64,000 bases of DNA, taken from Gammaproteobacteria bacterium (lineage in GTDB: Bacteria > Pseudomonadota > Gammaproteobacteria > HK1). How positions within the stretch are numbered: the stretch's first letter is position 1; every line of letters begins with the position of its first letter. The position numbers and the translations under genes were made by a program. This document shows positions 43,432-52,274 of the stretch, in pieces. The stretch covers positions 2,032,001 through 2,096,000 of the forward strand of contig WLWT01000001.1 in assembly GCA_012103455.1 (NCBI GenBank), in the 5' to 3' direction. The notes beneath the pieces were generated by a model. It was not told the DNA's origin. It saw only the letters and a program-made list of their open reading frames with translations, and did not search any database.

Positions 43432-44775
43432 ATGCGAGTGACGGCGGCGGTAAAGCGGGCACTTTGGATTGAAGCGCGTATTGCCGGGCTGTGTTTGCTA
43501 GTTGGCATCACCTTGGGCGGCGTGTTCGGCGTGGCGAGCTTGGGCGGGCTCGCCGGCGCGGTAACTTATATTTTGCGTCATCTGCGATTCGGTGTGCAAA
43601 TGATGGCATGGCTCGAGCGCGAGCGCCCCGATTACCCGCCCGATGCCCAAGGAGTGTGGGACGAGATTTTTCACCGTCTGTACCTACGTGAAAAAGCGTA
43701 CCGTGAGAGGAAGCGTGAGCTGCGCCGGTTATTGATTCGCTTTCAACAATCGACGCGTGCTATCCCCGATGCTCTAGTGCTGTTAGGCAGCGGCTACGAT
43801 ATTCAGTGGACTAACTCTGCGGCAGACCGTCTTTTGGGGATCAGCGTCTCCAAGGATCGCAGCCGGCCCATCGTCAACCTGGTCCGCCACCCTGATTTTT
43901 CAAGTTTTCTTGAAGACGGTTGTAAGGCGTCTTTGACGATACCCTCGCCCACCGATCCGAAGGTCTCCATCGAGTTTCGTCTGGTGGGTTTTGCCGAAGG
44001 ACAACATCTGCTCATAGTGCGTGACAGCACTGAGCGGCAACGCATAGAGAGCATGCGGCGCGACTTCGTGGCCAACGTTTCCCATGAATTGCGCACGCCG
44101 CTCACGGTGCTCGGCGGCTACCTGGAAAATTTCCAGCGCGACCCGGATCGGGTACCGGCAACATGGCGGCGTCCCATCGCCGCCATGAGCGATCAGACCG
44201 AACGCATGCGCCGCTTGGTGGAAGACCTATTGATGCTCGCCCGCATCGAGAGTTCGCCGGCGGTCGAGAAAAATCAGGTGGTGGATGTGCCCGCGCTAAT
44301 CGCCGTTGCCCGCCATGACGCAGCCGAGTTAGGGGGTGCGAAGCGATTGACCATAGAGGCCGATATGGATGACCGGCTACGTCTGTGGGGCGCTTTCAAT
44401 GATCTGCAAACGATCGTCGTCAACCTGGTTTCAAACGCGGTTCAGTACACTGGCTACGGGGGCCATATTCAGTTGCGGTGGTTTGCCGCAGACGAGGGCG
44501 CGTTCTTCGAGGTGCAAGACGATGGTGATGGCATTGGCCAAGAGCATTTACCGCGGCTGACCGAACGGTTTTACCGTGTCGATAAAGGCCGCTCACGCGA
44601 CCGAGGAGGCACCGGTTTGGGCTTGGCCATCGTTAAACACTTATTGGACCACTACGGAGCTAAGCTGCACGTTACCAGCAAAGTGGGGCAGGGCAGTACG
44701 TTTAGCTGCCAATTTCCCGCCGGGTTGACGGAGCGTTCGGATGGGCAGCCTCAACGGATGGAAATGACGTCCTGA
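43432..44775 (+). CDS. phoR: phosphate sensor histidine kinase PhoR
   Basis: A 447-residue membrane kinase that phosphorylates PhoB in low phosphate. A short N-terminal membrane region (about 17-48) is followed by a linker, a PAS domain (about 100-195) and the H-box DFVANVSHELRTPL with the phosphoacceptor His. The ATPase domain has N-box LVSNAVQYTGYG, G1 DDGDGIG and G2 GGTGLGLAIVKH. There is no large periplasmic sensor, as usual for PhoR, which senses through PhoU and Pst. Expression is probably reduced or separated by the MITE upstream. Confidence 0.95.
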   Translation: MRVTAAVKRALWIEARIAGLCLLVGITLGGVFGVASLGGLAGAVTYILRHLRFGVQMMAWLERERPDYPPDAQGVWDEIFHRLYLREKAYRERKRELRRLLIRFQQSTRAIPDALVLLGSGYDIQWTNSAADRLLGISVSKDRSRPIVNLVRHPDFSSFLEDGCKASLTIPSPTDPKVSIEFRLVGFAEGQHLLIVRDSTERQRIESMRRDFVANVSHELRTPLTVLGGYLENFQRDPDRVPATWRRPIAAMSDQTERMRRLVEDLLMLARIESSPAVEKNQVVDVPALIAVARHDAAELGGAKRLTIEADMDDRLRLWGAFNDLQTIVVNLVSNAVQYTGYGGHIQLRWFAADEGAFFEVQDDGDGIGQEHLPRLTERFYRVDKGRSRDRGGTGLGLAIVKHLLDHYGAKLHVTSKVGQGSTFSCQFPAGLTERSDGQPQRMEMTS

Positions 44776-44786
44776 ATAGATACGTT

Positions 44787-46118
44787 TCATTTAGATGTTA
44801 GCCGCAGTGCTTCGTAATAGCGGCGGATGTTGGCCACGTAAGCGACCGGTTCCTTACCGCGGGCGAAACCGTGGCGAGTTTTACTGTGCCATCGGGGATC
44901 CTCCAGCAGTGGCAGGTGTGCGCGTACATCGGCCCAGCGCCTGGAATCGCCGCCCAACGCTTCGGTGAGATAGCGCGCGTCGCTCAAGTGACCTGGGCCG
45001 ACGTTGTAGCTGGCCAACGCAAACCACGGGCGATCAGCGGCGTCTATGCCGGGCGCTACCCGATCGGTCAGATGCCGCAGATATTTGGCGCCGCCCAAAA
45101 TGCTCTGGAGCGGATCGCTGCGGTTATCTACCCCCACGAGTTTAGCGGTGGAACGGGTCAACATCATCAAGCCGCGCACACCTGTTGGGGACACGGCTTG
45201 GGGGCGCCAGTGGGATTCTTGATAAGACAGCGCGGCCAGTAACCGCCAGTCCAGATCCACGGTCTGTCCAGCCGCCTTGAAAGCTTGCTCGAACCGCGGC
45301 AGGCGGGTGCGTACGTGGCGTTGCCAGATCAGATGATCCGCGTAGTCGAAGCCCCGGTGATGGCCGTATGCTTGTTCGTGGAAAAGAGCCAATGCGCCTG
45401 TGCGCGCCGCTTGGTCAATCCACCGCAGCGAGGCTAGGTAGAGGGCGTCGTCCCGGTTTGTTGCGAAAGCCCAGGCCATGGCGCCTTCGCCCCCGGTAGC
45501 AAAAGCGGTGCGTAGCTGGGGGTAGGCCAATTGCACTGCCAGCAGTTCATGCCGGAAGACGAGTGCAACCTGCGCTGCACCGTTTTCAACCGCGGCCAAG
45601 GCCTCGCTCGCGGGTTGCGGTGGGATGTGAGAGGAGACAGGGCCGAGGTGTGCGCCGAACGAGCGCCGCACGGCCCGCTTGAGCAATGCTCCGGCATTTG
45701 CGGGCCGGTGAGAGCCGCGGCGGTACACTGCCAGCAGCGGTTCACGGCGATAGATACGGCTGAAGCGTATCCATTTGTTGTCGTTGCCACCGACCGTCAG
45801 GGACGCAGCGCCTACATCTACTGCCCCGGCCGCCACCGCGGCCAGCAGCGCCTCGCGCGTGCCATAGACCACGAACTCGGCATGGGTACCCAGATAACCG
45901 GCAAAAGCGCGCGTTGCCAACCACTCGAATCCGCCCTGATAGCCAGCGTCGCGCCAAAAGCTGCCGGAGAACATGAGCGTGCCTACCCGCAGTGCATCGC
46001 CGTCGCGGATGGCTTCCAGCCTACTGGGAGTACGCTCGCCGCAGCCAGGGAGCAGCGTGAGCAGCAGGAGTAGGAGCGGGAGGCGCAGCACTAGAGGTTG
46101 GGTGAGGGCGATGGTCAT
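44787..46118 (-). CDS. mltF: membrane-bound lytic murein transglycosylase F
   Basis: An outer-membrane lipoprotein of 443 residues that cleaves peptidoglycan to 1,6-anhydromuramyl products. The signal peptide ends with the lipobox LPGC (Cys26). An ABC solute-binding-like domain (about 40-270) is followed by the SLT domain (about 285-430) with the catalytic Glu in LSYQESHW and the GVRGLMMLT and NVGPGHL motifs. It is convergent with phoR. Confidence 0.94.
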   Translation of the reverse strand: MTIALTQPLVLRLPLLLLLLTLLPGCGERTPSRLEAIRDGDALRVGTLMFSGSFWRDAGYQGGFEWLATRAFAGYLGTHAEFVVYGTREALLAAVAAGAVDVGAASLTVGGNDNKWIRFSRIYRREPLLAVYRRGSHRPANAGALLKRAVRRSFGAHLGPVSSHIPPQPASEALAAVENGAAQVALVFRHELLAVQLAYPQLRTAFATGGEGAMAWAFATNRDDALYLASLRWIDQAARTGALALFHEQAYGHHRGFDYADHLIWQRHVRTRLPRFEQAFKAAGQTVDLDWRLLAALSYQESHWRPQAVSPTGVRGLMMLTRSTAKLVGVDNRSDPLQSILGGAKYLRHLTDRVAPGIDAADRPWFALASYNVGPGHLSDARYLTEALGGDSRRWADVRAHLPLLEDPRWHSKTRHGFARGKEPVAYVANIRRYYEALRLTSK

Positions 46119-46300
46119 TCGCTCTGATCATAACAACTTGCACATCGCCGATTACGCCAGCGGCATTGTTCCGGCTAGATTGTTCCGGCTAGATAGCCTT
46201 AGTCCGAGGCAGTGTTGACCCACAGTAGTGTTCACTTTGGATGGTATTCTAGCGGGGTAGTGTCCGCCTGGCGCAATGCCGCGTTACAATCCTCACACTC

Positions 46301-46391
46301 GGAGAGGTACCGAAGCGGCCACAACGGCACCGACTCGAAATCGGTTGGGGGCATCCGTCCCACGTGGGTTCGAATCCCACCCTCTCCGCCA
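46301..46391 (+). tRNA. tRNA-Ser (CGA anticodon)
   Basis: A 91-nt serine tRNA with a long variable arm and encoded CCA. The acceptor is ggagagg/cctctcc, the anticodon loop reads gactcgaaatc with anticodon CGA, and the T-arm is gtgggttcgaatcccac. It stands at the left border of the degraded defence island (46.4-59.2 kb), a typical integration hot spot, although I found no matching repeat at the far side. Confidence 0.97.
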
Positions 46392-46527
46392 CTTTCTAGC
46401 ATCAAAGATCGCCATTTCGCGCACTGCGCGGCGGGCGAACCGAATACCATCGCCGGCTTGTGGGACACTGACCGCCGCGGTTGCACCCGCTTGCTGCCGG
46501 TGGAACACAGAGATAGAGACGAAGCCC

Positions 46528-46727
46528 ATGGCGACTAAACGCAAGCCCACCAAAAAACGTGACCCCAACCGGATTACCGCCGCCGGCAAGCCCGCCGGGC
46601 ACCGGCCGTCGCCATCGCCCGTACCGTGCTGCGGCCGGCCGTGCAGGCAGTGGTCGCGCTCACGGAGCACGACAAGCCTTACGGCGAACTCGACCTGGGC
46701 GGAATCATCGACTCGCCTAGGGAGTAG
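46528..46727 (+). pseudogene. small conserved hypothetical, frameshifted
   Basis: The frame from the ATG at 46528 begins MATKRKPTKKRDPNRITAAG. At about 46605 it must shift forward to continue as RTVLRPAVQAVVALTEHDK PYGELDLGGIIDS to a stop at 46725-46727. The two parts together look like one small protein of unknown function of the kind found near mobile regions. The shift makes it a probable pseudogene. Confidence 0.5.
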
Positions 46728-46884
46728 ACCCGCGTCAGTGGCACCGGCGATCTGAGCGGCATTGTCGCCTCTTCAAGCCATTCGTGGTTTGGTCAATCAT
46801 CTCTCACACGGGCTGCTCCCGAAAGAGCGTCGCGCGTGTAATTTCAACCGTCGGCGCCAGCGGCGCCAGAGCCCGGTAGCTCAG

Positions 46885-48015
46885 TCACAGCGGCTGGTTC
46901 TCAATCCCCGCGACGGACCTCTGGACCTCAGCCACGATAAGTTCTGTGGTCGCGGTAATGTGGTGGTTTACATCAACGGACACCCACGTGCCCAGGTTGC
47001 CCGTTCCGACCCTGCCCGCCGCACAATCTGCGATGTACTGGTCGCCATAGGAGCAATTTGCACCGTGGAAGTACGGTCCGTCTGCGACGTCGCGCGATAG
47101 ATCCCGATACTGCTCGTAGTTCGGCGATTCGCGTAGAGAATGCCCCCTCCGCACAATCCAGTGGTCACCGAACGCATATCGAATCTTCGCGTTCGCATTT
47201 GGCACCGGGCCGAGTTCCACGAAGTCTGGGTGCACGACAGCATAGTCACCGAAACGGGGCATTCGAACTGTCCCCACTGCCGCCACTACCCGCCTCCAAA
47301 TAGCCAGTTCCCGGCGCTCGACGATGGCCTGGCCGTCTTTAGGGATCTCCGAGACATCTACGGGGTAGTTCGATCCGCATATCGTCGTCGAGCGAAACGG
47401 GCCGAGACGCGCCACATCCACGAGCGCTACGCTCACAAGAGCGGACAATCGTGCTTCCGATTGCCCAACGAGCGACCGAAGGTCGAAGATCAAGTCCACT
47501 ATTGGGGTGTCTAGCTGCAACCTCCCTAGAGTGTTCTCCAATCGCGCAACAACAATGGATGAGTTGAGTAAATCCTCTACCTCCAGGCGAACGCCCACAC
47601 CGCTTTTCTGAAGGAAGGGAAGCTTCGAGACAGCAACGGTATGCTCAAGCGTGCGACCCAACCCTACTATGGGGATGACTGACATGCCATGACTTAAGCA
47701 AGACTCGCAAACCGGCTCTATGGCCTGCCGGCCGGAAGGTCCTTTGCAGGCGGGAGGTATGTCGTAGGTGTCTACGTAGACTGCCGGACAACCGTCTAGC
47801 GAGCGCGCGAAATTCGACGCGGCCTTCGAGATCCTGTTGACTAGGGCAATTGGCGAATACTCGCTGGTTGGGGGCGGCAAGAAATCCAGTAGCGGCAAGA
47901 CGCGACGACGAACACCCGGATCAAGCTTCTTCAGTGCGTTCGCCTCTCCAAGTTTGGTCTTTAATACGGGAACGTACGGACGCTCTGTGCGCCAGTGCGA
48001 GATCAGGTGTTCCAC
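46885..48015 (-). CDS. beta family protein, TA-linked
   Basis: A 376-residue protein resembling the beta family named after the phage T4 beta protein, function unknown. It begins YVPVLKTKLGEANAL, typical of the family, has TxVxDTYDI-like YVDTYDIPPA near residue 83, and a C-terminal FHGANCSYGDQYIADCA segment. Length is normal. It starts 3 bp after the stop of the HigA-ImmA gene on the same strand and so is likely co-translated with it. The grouping with a toxin and a metallopeptidase-linked antitoxin suggests a defence or stress role. Confidence 0.75.
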   Translation of the reverse strand: MEHLISHWRTERPYVPVLKTKLGEANALKKLDPGVRRRVLPLLDFLPPPTSEYSPIALVNRISKAASNFARSLDGCPAVYVDTYDIPPACKGPSGRQAIEPVCESCLSHGMSVIPIVGLGRTLEHTVAVSKLPFLQKSGVGVRLEVEDLLNSSIVVARLENTLGRLQLDTPIVDLIFDLRSLVGQSEARLSALVSVALVDVARLGPFRSTTICGSNYPVDVSEIPKDGQAIVERRELAIWRRVVAAVGTVRMPRFGDYAVVHPDFVELGPVPNANAKIRYAFGDHWIVRRGHSLRESPNYEQYRDLSRDVADGPYFHGANCSYGDQYIADCAAGRVGTGNLGTWVSVDVNHHITATTELIVAEVQRSVAGIENQPL

Positions 48016-48018
48016 GTC

Positions 48019-49239
48019 TCAACCTCCTACGCCGAATGCACGACGCACTTGACCTTGCCCAACGAGTTTGGGCAGCAACCGATAATTCGCTTTGTCCCGA
48101 CGAACACGACCGGCCACGATTGCGGGATGAATGCCGAGATTTGCAGCGAACTCTCGTACTGTCCGCTCTGACGGCCTTCGGAAAGCATCCGAGCTGCGCC
48201 AAATCGCCCGAGGAATCAAGGCTTCCCGAGCACACAGATCCGCTTCAATTTCCTTGGCCTCTAGCTCATCCAAGTCATCGGTGTTGTCCACGAACACATC
48301 ATCCGGACTAGACAAGTGCAGAGTCACATGCGCGAGCTCGTGCAGCAGCGTGTACCAGAAACTGTCCAGTCGGTCATAACGGAGCGTCAGGCCCACGACG
48401 GGCACCCCGTCGGAATTCAATATCGCCGCTCCATCGAGGTGCGTCTTTGGCAGGTGCGCTTCCACTACAAGCAGGATTCCGTGTTTGCTCAAAAACTCCT
48501 CGGCCAGTCGAGGACCTTGCTCCGACCAACTGAGTCTTGCGACAGACCGCAGAAAGCTCGGGACATCATCAGGACGCCGATACTTGCTCAATGGAGCTAC
48601 CTGTTCACGCGAACGAAGGAGCACGCGTGTCAGCCATGCATGTACTGCATACATGTCAGGAGCGATTTCCCCCCCCAGGTGGTACCTTCTCCGAAAGTAC
48701 GCCGGTCCCAGCCCAACCGTGGAAGGTGCCTCGAAGAACTGGCGAACAGCCGAGATGAGTGAATCACGATCCGGCCGATCCGCGTTCGGTAGCCATCCGC
48801 GCCGCGCCATTTCCCGCATAGGAAACAAGCTGAAATCGATTGCTTGCGTGCCCTCAGTCGTGTCTTCAGTACGACTCGCTGAGGCAGCAACGAGAACCTT
48901 CGCGGGAATTCCAAGCCCTGAACTGAGAGCTCGCACCATGCTCAACGACAGCGGCCGCTTGCCCGCAAGGACCTCCGAAACCTTCGACTTGGAGCCGATA
49001 TACGGTACGAGATCCTTCTGCCGCAGACCTTGTTCTTCCATGCGGAAGAGAATAGCGTCAATGGGGTCTGGGAGTTCGATGGTCGCCCGCCGACGTTCGT
49101 AGTCGTCAAGCAGAACCGACAGCACCTCGAGTTGCGCCCCTTCCTCAGAATCAGGTTCCGGATCCAGAGCGATCAGCCTATCGACCGCAGCAGAGTACTC
49201 GGCGTACTGCACGTCATTCTTTATGACCTTTGCAAACAT
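48019..49239 (-). CDS. HigA-type antitoxin fused to ImmA/IrrE metallopeptidase
   Basis: A 406-residue protein. The N-terminal part (about 1-115) is HigA-like: an acidic lead helix, then an XRE helix-turn-helix around RQKDLVPYIGSKSKVSEVLAG. The C-terminal half is an ImmA/IrrE-type zinc peptidase with the active site HELAH (His300, Glu301, His304). ImmA proteins cleave phage-type repressors, so the fusion may control its own repressor part under stress. It is 22 bp downstream of the HigB-like toxin and 3 bp upstream of the beta family gene. It probably binds the palindrome at 49586-49602. Confidence 0.88.
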   Translation of the reverse strand: MFAKVIKNDVQYAEYSAAVDRLIALDPEPDSEEGAQLEVLSVLLDDYERRRATIELPDPIDAILFRMEEQGLRQKDLVPYIGSKSKVSEVLAGKRPLSLSMVRALSSGLGIPAKVLVAASASRTEDTTEGTQAIDFSLFPMREMARRGWLPNADRPDRDSLISAVRQFFEAPSTVGLGPAYFRRRYHLGGEIAPDMYAVHAWLTRVLLRSREQVAPLSKYRRPDDVPSFLRSVARLSWSEQGPRLAEEFLSKHGILLVVEAHLPKTHLDGAAILNSDGVPVVGLTLRYDRLDSFWYTLLHELAHVTLHLSSPDDVFVDNTDDLDELEAKEIEADLCAREALIPRAIWRSSDAFRRPSERTVREFAANLGIHPAIVAGRVRRDKANYRLLPKLVGQGQVRRAFGVGG

Positions 49240-49261
49240 GATTGAATCCTGCCTATGACTA

Positions 49262-49558
49262 CTACTTCAGCTTCGAGTACTCAGCGTGAGTGCCTATCCA
49301 GACGACCTTCAGGACGCCGGTCTTGTACGCGGCCCGACACTTCATCCGGTACGAGTTCCTTTTAACGTTGAAGATGACCACGTTGTCCGGGAGGAAGCTC
49401 GCAGATGCGTACCTTGCTTTAATGCCGTGCGGGGAACTCCACGTCGCTTCTTCCGCTTCCGATACCCACGACGTTATCCAACTGTTAGCGTCGGCATGGC
49501 GGCGGCGAAAGTCGTCCAGCAGCAGTTTTCCGAGTATTCGCACGCACCACTTCCCCAC
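49262..49558 (-). CDS. HigB-family mRNA interferase toxin
   Basis: A 98-residue toxin of the HigB/RelE superfamily, ribosome-dependent mRNA nucleases. Family segments are the DDFRRRHADANSWITSWV helix, the TWSSPHGIKARYASASFLPDN block, FNVKRNSYRMKC, and the C-terminal VWIGTHAEYSKL. First gene of a three-gene unit with the HigA-ImmA fusion and the beta family gene. The toxin-first order is typical for higBA. Confidence 0.9.
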   Translation of the reverse strand: MGKWCVRILGKLLLDDFRRRHADANSWITSWVSEAEEATWSSPHGIKARYASASFLPDNVVIFNVKRNSYRMKCRAAYKTGVLKVVWIGTHAEYSKLK

Positions 49559-49585
49559 AGTTCTCGCGAAAGGATAACAGAAATA

Positions 49586-49602
49586 GTTCCCTTATAGGGA
49601 AC
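49586..49602 (-). promoter_or_regulatory. palindromic operator upstream of higB
   Basis: GTTCCC-TTATA-GGGAAC: perfect 6-bp inverted arms around a 5-bp AT centre, 27 bp before the HigB start codon on the minus strand. Another half-like sequence, tataagaac, follows immediately on the plus strand. The position fits autorepression by the HigA helix-turn-helix; binding is inferred. Confidence 0.65.
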
Positions 49603-50036
49603 TTTCTATAAGAACTTCGTGTGGGAACTCATGCACTCGGGCTGCTGGAGCAGAAAGGCGCTTCGCGCTCTCCGAGTAGTGCAGGTCACACTGTGAGCGA
49701 GGAGTTCGACGAAGCGTGGGGGTAGGAGTATGACGAAAGATATCGTCAGGGAAAAAATATCTCAGGGAAAAGATATCTCGGGGATGCCATAAGCATATGA
49801 ACATAAAAATAAAAGGCACCGGTTCGAAATCGGGACCAGTTGCTCGGGAGCGGAGAACCGGTGTTGCCCCGCCACGAACGTGTCGCCTTCTAGAAGTCCT
49901 TAGTGGCGCCGCAGGGACAGCCACTGGTAGCTTTCGTCTGCCCTGGTCATCCGTTGCTGGATGCCGTGATCGATCTGACGCTCGAACGCCATCGCGATCT
50001 ATGAAGCGCGGCGCCATCCTGGCCGATGAACGTGAC
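49603..50036. other. eroded region upstream of helicase remnant
   Basis: No gene is supported. A short tandem duplication (tatctcagggaaaa and variants) lies at 49740-49785. An open frame from 49797 runs in phase into the helicase fragment, but its first 80 codons look non-coding. The missing N-terminal two thirds of the helicase would have been here. Confidence 0.4.
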
Positions 50037-51054
50037 ATGAGTACGCAGCCCCGTGTGCTCTTCTATCTCGAGCACGCGATTCAAGACGCCAGCGTGACCC
50101 GCTCTGGCGATCGACGTGTGATCTCCAGGCGAATGCTCTACGTCGAGCTCGACGAAGGGGGCGTCACTCGCCACGTCCACTACGCGCCGTACCTGGACTA
50201 CCGGCCTCTCACTGAGAGCGATCCAGGCCTCGATTCGACTCTCGATCGCCCGGAATGCGCCTGGCTCGATCGCGACCTGGAGTCGAAGGCGCAAGGCTAC
50301 GCGGTGGCCAACGTCGTCCCGGAGCACCTAAAGGAAGTACGCGACGCGAAGCTCGCGCTGATCGCCAAGACGGAAACGGCGGTCAACGACCGCCTCACCA
50401 AGGAAATCACCTATTGGGAGCATCGCGCGGAGCAGTTGAAGTTTCAGGAGCAAGCCGGCAAGACTGGCGCCCGGCTCAATTCCGGCGAAGCGCGCAAGCG
50501 TGCGGACAATCTCCAGGTGAGACTTCAGAAGCGCTTGGAAGAGTTGAAGCTGGAGGCACCGATTTCACCACTGCCGCCCGTGGTGCTGAGCGGTGTTCTG
50601 GTTGTGCCTCAAGGGCTGCTGAATCAACCGAAAGCTATCGAGTTCGCTCCCGCCGCATCAACGGTGGACACGCAAGCATCCGCGGCCCGTGCCCGCGAGA
50701 TCATCATGGAGGTCGAACGGCAGCTTGGCTTCGATCCCGAGGAGCGGGAGTTCGAGAAGCTGGGCTACGATATCAAGAGCCGGGTGCCGGGTAGCGGGTA
50801 CCGGTCGATTCCGGTTGATCGAAGTAAAGGGCCGGGTGAGCGGCGCGGCGGCGATGGCGGTGACCCGGAATGAAATCCTCTACTCGCTCAACGAGCCCGG
50901 GGACTACATCCTCGGCATTGTCGAGTGTCTCGATGGCGGCGGGCACCGGGTGCACTACGTCCGGGAACCCTTCCGGCGCGAGCCGGATTTCGGTGTGACC
51001 AGTGTAAGCTACGACTTTCCGGAATGGATCAGCAAAGCGAAACCGCCTAGATGA
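50037..51054 (+). pseudogene. SNF2-type helicase with DUF3883 C-terminus, truncated and frameshifted
   Basis: This is the C-terminal part of a large defence-type helicase. The first segment, LFYLEHAIQDASVTRSGDRR, and the helical part with LTKEITYWEHRAEQLKFQEQ match helicases that end in a DUF3883 nuclease-like domain. DUF3883 starts near ERQLGFDPEEREFEKLGYDIKSR; just after it the frame shifts at about 50800 and continues as GTGRFRLIEVKGRVSGAA, where the D...E-V-K pattern is the nuclease-like core, to the TGA at 51052-51054. All ATPase motifs are absent. The stop overlaps the Schlafen ATG as ATGA, which shows the gene was once part of the same operon. Confidence 0.78.
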
Positions 51055-52274
51055 CAGCACGGGAAATACAGCCGTATTCAGTGACACAGTTGGAACGATT
51101 GCTCGGTGATCTCGAGTCTGATCTGGTAGAGCGAAAGGAAACGTTCGCGGGCAGAGCCCCCCATACCGTCCGCGAGGCGGTTTGCGCTTTTGCTAACGAC
51201 CTGCCGGGCCACTGTCGTCCAGGCGTCGTATTCATCGGCGCAAAAGATAACGGCGATCCCAGCGGGCTGACCATAAGCGACGAGTTGCTGCTCAAGTTAG
51301 GCCATATCAAGACTGACGGGAATGTCCTCCCACCACCGACATTGACGGTGGCCAAGCGTCGTTTGCGCAACACCGACATGGTAGTGATTACGGTGTGGCC
51401 GGCCGATTCTCCGCCGGTAAGATATAAGGGCAGTATATGGATTCGCATTGGGTCGCAGCGTGCAGTCGCATCGGCGCAGGATGAGAGAGTACTGAACGAG
51501 AAACGCCGGCATCGAGATCGGCCCCACGACATCCAGCCGGTGGCGATGGCGCAAATGCAGGATATAGACCTGCGCCGGTTCGAAGCTGAATATCTCCCCG
51601 CTGCGGTGGCGCCGGATGTTCTCGAGGCAAACGACCGCACAGCGGAACAGAGGTTGGCGGCAACCAAGATGATCGTCGCTGTAGATGAGCCAGTGCCGAC
51701 GGTGCTCGGTCTCCTGGTGATCGGGAAGGTGACGAGGGACTTTCTACCGGGTGCTTACGTCCAGTTTCTGCGGGTAGAAGGCGGCGCGCTGAGCGACCCG
51801 GTTGTGGATGAGGAATTGATTGATGGCACCGTTGCCGACGTGATCAAACGCTTGGACTACAAGCTGATCGCGCACAATCGCACAGCGGTGGATTTTACCA
51901 GTGCGCCGATCGAACAGCGCAAAGCGCTTTATCCAATTGCCGCCCTGCAACAACTGACTCGCAACGCCGTCTTGCACCGAAACTACGAGGGCACTCATGC
52001 GCCGTCGCGAGTCCACTGGTTCGAGGATCGAATTGAGATTTTGAGTCCGGGCGGCCCATTTGGCGAGATCACCCCAGCTAACTTTGGCACCCCAGGGCTG
52101 ACCGACTATCGCAACCCAAACCTCGCCGAAGCCATGCGGGCGCTGGGATACGTGCAGAAGTTTGGCGGCGGAATTGCTACCGCGCGAAGGATGCTCAAAG
52201 AAAACGGCAACCAGCCCCCGGAGTTCGAGGTGACGACAAGCAACGTGCGGGTGGCCTTGCGGCCGACAAGATGA
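51051..52274 (+). CDS. Schlafen/AlbA_2-type putative DNA/RNA-acting ATPase
   Basis: A 407-residue protein. The N-terminal AlbA_2/Schlafen domain (about 20-145) has ESDLVERKETFAG and KGSIWIRIGSQRAVASAQDE, where an acidic-basic triad is the probable nucleic-acid or nuclease site. The C-terminal half has LQQLTRNAVLHRNYEG and RIEILSPGGPFGEITPANF, the ATPase-like and winged-helix part seen in putative transcriptional regulators of this group. It starts by ATGA overlap with the helicase stop and ends by ATGA overlap with the ParA start, so the three are translationally coupled. The frame is intact, unlike its neighbours. I infer a defence role from context; it is not demonstrated. Confidence 0.82.
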   Translation: MTAREIQPYSVTQLERLLGDLESDLVERKETFAGRAPHTVREAVCAFANDLPGHCRPGVVFIGAKDNGDPSGLTISDELLLKLGHIKTDGNVLPPPTLTVAKRRLRNTDMVVITVWPADSPPVRYKGSIWIRIGSQRAVASAQDERVLNEKRRHRDRPHDIQPVAMAQMQDIDLRRFEAEYLPAAVAPDVLEANDRTAEQRLAATKMIVAVDEPVPTVLGLLVIGKVTRDFLPGAYVQFLRVEGGALSDPVVDEELIDGTVADVIKRLDYKLIAHNRTAVDFTSAPIEQRKALYPIAALQQLTRNAVLHRNYEGTHAPSRVHWFEDRIEILSPGGPFGEITPANFGTPGLTDYRNPNLAEAMRALGYVQKFGGGIATARRMLKENGNQPPEFEVTTSNVRVALRPTR

